Source of the DNA: Metellina segmentata
Taxonomy: Eukaryota; Arthropoda; Arachnida; Araneae; Tetragnathidae
Direction of reading: 5' to 3'
Assembly: GCA_947359465.1 (NCBI GenBank)
Contig: OX375876.1
Coordinates: 63,928,998 to 63,992,997 of the forward strand
DNA: 64,000 nucleotides
Shown in pieces: positions 59,614 to 64,000 of this stretch (the stretch's first letter is position 1; every line of letters begins with the position of its first letter). Below the pieces are notes generated by a model. The model ran no database searches. It was not told the DNA's origin and saw only the letters and a list, made by a program, of their open reading frames with translations. Made by a program: the position numbers and the translations under genes.

Positions 59614-62110
59614 TTTTAACATTTATAAATAAATCTAGTGTTGAATTCTTAAGTTCTACGTATGACAAAGAATTGCTTAAATGCTTAAGAAATTCAATTT
59701 TCTGAATAAACTGCTGCAAACGATTTCGTTCCGCGTCAATAAATAGGAATTTTTTCTGCTGCTTTTATCTTTATCCGATCGGTTTGTTTGTTCTATTTAT
59801 CTATGTTCTAGAAAATTGAACATCCTCCCCCACTTCGTCCGATCCCTAACGGTTGCCACTGTTTTTATCCTAAATAATGGAAAGGGAAAAGCTGCAGATA
59901 TCTTCTATTTGTTTGAAATCCCGATCTTTTTGTTTTTTCGTTATTTTCCCATTTTGTGTTTGTTTTGCCGGGTGTCACACTTTAAATGCCACGCGCTTAA
60001 GCACCAATACGTCTGCCTTCAATTTTTTTCCAGTTCCCGTTTTTGGGAAAAGCGTCGCAAACCGTCTTTGGAGAAAGAGAGAGAATCGAAAATATTTTTC
60101 TTCGCGAATTCTGTCTCTTAATTCTTTTTGTGTTCTTCGTGTGTGACAAGGAATATTTAAATATTTATCTCGGTGCCATAGCTGGAAAAGAAAGCTTTTT
60201 AATTGCTTCGTTAATATTTGTGTGTTTCAGCTTAATTTCTTGTTGAGGATGTTTGTGTGAAACAAATAAAGTCTTGGACAGCAATTTGCAAGAAAAATTA
60301 ACCGAATTCAAAAGAAATGTTTCGTTTTAACTATTCTAAGTGCTCAAGCATTCGACAGTGGTATAATTAACTATAAAGACCGGTGTGATGATATTCACGC
60401 AATCTTCTTTCTCGGAATGTGTTTTTATTTCTCTATAAAAACATTTATTCTATTCTATGCAGGCTATTTGACATCTTTAAGATGTTTTAAAAATATATAC
60501 ATTCTTCTCTGTGCTTGAATAAATAAGACCTTACAATTGAATTTAAATCATGCCATGTTAGAAGAGCTGATGTGTTCCTAACTAAAAGAGTTTCCAACAA
60601 TTTATTAATAAATTAATTTAAAGTATTTACTCTCAATTGATAAAGATATGTTATTTATATTTTTATATGCTAATTTATGTTATTTCTATTTTTATACCCA
60701 GATTTATCCTGTAAAAAGACAAACATAATTTTTTTTTTTAATTCAAATAAACTTGCGTTTTGTATAATTACGATAATTTTTTTTGTTGAAATAGCTCTTA
60801 TCATATTTCATTTAACTATATATCCTATTATGTTTAACTATAGCACTTGTTTTCTAGTAAAACACCCTATAAAGGGAAAACGAATTAGGTGTGTTATATT
60901 GTGAATTTCGTGGATGTAATGACTAGAGATAAGAAGTCACATGGAAAGATAATATCGCTTCAATCATTTGACTTTATTGTAGTTTCCTATTCCCCACGAT
61001 GTAATCCTAACTCAATATTACGCTTAACGTAGTGGAAGAGTGACACGTTTCAAATTAATATTAAATTCGATGTCCAAACACCGTTAGACATAACAATAGA
61101 CCTAACGAAAACTGGATGCACATATTCATAATATTTCAATATCTAAGAGTTCTGGTGAATCATATTGAAAAGCATGCTTCAAAAGTCATCTAAAGCATCT
61201 CTTAATGCACATATATTTTGCTCAGCATGAGCGTGTGTTTATTACGAAATTTGAACCTGTGTACCGCTTGAACTTTAAGATGTACATCATGCATCGAGTA
61301 GTGTACAATATGCAGACAAACCATCGACACTTTGATGAAATAGACGAAGCAGTGGGAGGAGTTACTGTCATATCCCAAAAGCGTAGATCACGTGAGCTTG
61401 AGTATTGACTCCCCCCGATAGGCTATTGTAGTGCAGACTAATGTTTTTCATCACCGTCTCAATTAATCCTGCAAATCTCATGCTTCTGAATTTCACAGCA
61501 TCGCAGATACTCTTACTCCTCAAGGTTATTGTGATACAGCGATCTTTTGGAAAAGGAATTAAGGGTTAAAAAAATTATAAAAGCTCAACAGTCGGGAAAT
61601 CAAAAATTAAATTTAAAGGGTAGTAGTTTTGTCAAGTGGTATGGTGTTTACAACATATTTTACTTTGCGAGCTGTGCATCAAAACACACACACACAGAGA
61701 GAGAGAGAGAGACAAAGAAAGAGAATGTGAAACAGTTGTGAAGTTCTTAAAATATAACAGGTATTAATAAATTAATCAATAATTTATTAAATTACTAAAT
61801 CCCTTCTTAAATTAATTAGTTATAAACTGCGATATTACGAAGATTATAAACTATTTTTCTCACACTTTAATAATATGACATAATCCATGTCTGCGTACCG
61901 TCTCAAAATTCAAATGGGAAAGAGCAATTATTTTAGAGACACCTTTTTTTGCGGGGGTTGCTAATTAATGGTATTTGATTGATTAAATGTTTCGAAAACA
62001 ATTTTTAAAAATAATTTCTGTACTAGGACAAATCGAGACCCGTTTTTTAATTCTTTACTAGCAAATTAATCTAGTGGTGAAATGTATGAAATGTAAACAT
62101 TTTATGATCT
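59614..62110. other. Unannotated AT-rich stretch with a microsatellite
   Basis: A compound (CA)n(GA)n microsatellite lies at 61684-61712. Three overlapping short frames at 59816-60246 in different registers show no motif. No gene supported. Confidence 0.4.
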
Positions 62111-62336
62111 TTAACCCTCTGAGTAATTTTAACGAGATATCTCGTTCATCATGATCTGATTAATTTTGCTAATGACGAGGTAACCCGTCATCAAGTTATT
62201 GTAAATTTTTCGATGATGTCGAGATAAAGATCTGGTCAGTTTTTTTCTGGTGACGAGATCCTTGTTCCATCAAGATCTGGTCAGTTTTTTACTCGAAAGG
62301 TACCACGTCAAAACACCGAACGAGAAGGAGGATTAA
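62111..62336 (+). mobile_element. TTAA-type palindromic MITE, subfamily 1, complete
   Basis: It begins TTAACCCTCTGAGTAATTTT (TTAA 62111-62114) and ends GAGAAGGAGGATTAA (TTAA 62333-62336), 226 bp. The core is well kept: ACGAGATATCTCGTTCATCA, GCTAATGACGAGGTAACCCG, GATGATGTCGAGATAAAGAT, and twice GATCTGGTCAGTTTTTT. Confidence 0.8.
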
Positions 62337-63089
62337 AAGTATAATGTACAAAACTTTCAAATTATGTTTCTAATTTTGGGTCGCCACCAAAATGAAAGTG
62401 TGGCTTCTCCATTTTAAGCAGAGCTATTCCCAGAAAGCAGCCTTTTGATACCAACCCTTTTCATCAAGCATCTTAAAAAAGCGTCCGAAATTAACGCAAT
62501 CTGAACAAAAGCAGGAGTTACCTCGCACGCGTACGCTGGGGAAAACCCCGCACCCTTTTCTCCTCCACACCACGTCCCGCCAAAAAGGGTTAACGACTGC
62601 CGAACTACAGTCCTACTTCCCCCCTCTATTAATAACGACCCAACAAAGGTATAAAATCGTCCGAAACAAGCTGCGAGGCAAAAAACCCAAAACCAAAAAA
62701 ACACAATCTTCCGTTTTTATGAATGAAAACCCGTGGTGCCGCCCTCGCTGATTTACATGTGAGAATGGGGCGTCGGGTGTCCGACGTTGCGAGGGTGTAT
62801 ACGACGTTTGGAGCCCGGGGCCCATCATTCACACGTGCACGTGGCCCGCCTCCGACAAACGCCCGCTGTTTTGACTCCTACGTCTAGAGTAATGAAAACC
62901 GGGAAGGGAAGAAAAAAGTGAATGGGGGTTGGCTGGTGATGAAACAGATTACGTGGAAGGTGAGTGTGTTATCAACGGGTTATTGACGGGATGGTTTATG
63001 GTGGTGCGTACGTTGTGGAGGATTATGGGTCTTTCTGAGATATGTCATCGGGGTGATGGGTTATTAGTTTTGGTTTTGGGCTTGCTTCA
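62337..63089. other. Unannotated stretch, GC-rich at 62500-62900
   Basis: 62500-62900 is the most GC-rich part of the window. It has overlapping E-box-like CACGTG cores at 62834-62850 (ACACGTGCACGTGG). Minus-strand frames of 67-96 codons overlap in different registers and show no motif. It could be a promoter or enhancer for a gene outside the window; there is no direct proof. Confidence 0.35.
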
Positions 63090-64000
63090 GAGCAATTTTG
63101 ACCGTTGAATGTATGATGGATTGGGAGTGTGAAGTGGACTTGGTATTACGTGTGATTTGCGAGATGTGATGCTTCTGTCTTTTGGAAGTCTCGATTAACA
63201 CCAGATTTGACAGAACTTTTTTGCTTCGTTCTTCTTTTGTATTGTACGTCGTTTGGGGAGATTTGAGAAATGCCATACCTGGTTCCAATTTGGTATAAAA
63301 GTGTAGTATTGTATCATTTTGTAAGAGATAAATAACCTCTGTATTTTGAAAGTCATAACTCGATTTTGACCGTTGCTGGTCTGATGGATTAGAAGTATGA
63401 AGTCGACTTGAAACAGATTGTGACAGGTTTGTGAGAGGTGAAACTGCTTCTGTCTTTTGGAGGTCTCGATTAATTTCGGGTTTGACAGAATGAATTCCTT
63501 CCTTCTTTTTTGTCTTGTACATCGTTCGGGAGATCTAAGGAATATCATACCTGGTTTCATTTTGGTATAAAAGAGTAGTATTGCATCATTTTTTGTCAGA
63601 GATAAACAACTGAATTTTGAAAGTGGAAATTCGATTTTGATCGTTGCCGGTCTGATGGATTGGAAGTGTGAAGTGGACTTGTTACTAGATATGATTTGCT
63701 AGAAGTGAAAATGCTTCTGTCTTTTGGAAGTCTCGATTAACTCCAGATTTGACAGAATGTTTTGCTTCCTTCATTTTTTTGTAATGTACATTCTTCGAAC
63801 ATATTTGAGAAATATCATACCTGGTTCCTTTTTGGTATAAAAGTGTACAACTGTAGAAATGTGTAAAATATTGAATAACTTCTGAAATTGTAAAGTGATG
63901 ACTCAATTTATTTTGACTTTTGAAAGTCTGATAGGTTTGTAGTGTGTAGTGTTCGCAGATATCACCTGTGAGAAAATTCTTCATGGCAGTCATGATTAAT
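63090..64000. repeat. ~270-bp tandem array, 3+ units, runs off the right edge
   Basis: TCTGATGGAT-type anchors occur at 63112, 63380, 63651 and 63927 (spacings 268, 271, 276). The anchor GCTTCTGTCTTTTGGAAGTC occurs at 63171, 63446 and 63713. Each unit also has CATACCTGGTTCC, then TTTGGTATAAAAG, then a T-rich stretch. Minus-strand frames of 152, 121 and 102 codons lie in the array. Because the unit length is not a multiple of three, the same repeat is read in different registers, so these are not a repeat protein. The fourth unit is cut by the window edge. Confidence 0.88.

Noticed and set aside
63064..63560. Overlapping minus-strand open frames of 152 and 121 codons as a repeat protein gene
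   Set aside because: They lie in a ~270-bp tandem array whose unit length is not a multiple of three. The same repeat is read in different registers, so no protein repeat is kept.

Overview
This window looks like non-coding nuclear DNA from an invertebrate, most likely an arthropod. It is AT-rich throughout. The longest open frame is about 150 codons and lies inside a tandem repeat. I found no operon-like packing, no ribosome-binding-site logic and no recognisable host gene. An arachnid source is my best guess, from the general look of the tRNA-derived SINEs and the mix of Tc1, mariner, pogo and TTAA-type elements. That guess is not proven by the sequence. The window is probably intergenic or deep intronic. 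No host exon could be supported.

Most of what can be recognised is mobile DNA. The dominant signal is a family of short TTAA-flanked elements (MITEs). Their ends read TTAACCC...GGGTTAA, as in piggyBac-type elements, and their interior repeats the 16-bp palindrome GACGAGATATCTCGTC together with AGATCT-containing segments. I count about ten copies of one subfamily (about 210-225 bp) and four of a second (about 230-240 bp) with a different interior. Two second-subfamily copies lie head-to-tail at 15511-15976 and share one target tetranucleotide. One first-subfamily copy at 16251-16882 is split by a 419-bp pogo/Tigger-type MITE with its own TA duplication, giving a clear insertion order.

There are two broken DNA transposase genes. 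At 27355-27924 is a Tc1-type (DD34E) element with matching terminal inverted repeats; it keeps only the 3' half of its transposase. At 29644-30370 is a mariner-like pseudogene that keeps its N-terminal helix-turn-helix region and C-terminal part but has lost the middle. A weak hAT-like end is at about 50579.

At least three tRNA-derived SINE families are scattered over both strands. Two copies have visible target-site duplications: 39532-39836 (11 bp) and 14214-14433 (8 bp).

Tandem arrays include a 50-bp minisatellite (13815-14205), an 87-bp minisatellite (49836-50580), an 18-bp array (23983-24054), a 20-bp array (47211-47347), and a roughly 270-bp array that runs off the right edge (63090-64000) and carries a TATAAAA motif in each unit. 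Several diverged local duplications (offsets about 124, 166, 450, 493 and 499 bp) lie in otherwise unique sequence. The long stretches between these features are AT-rich and show nothing I can name.
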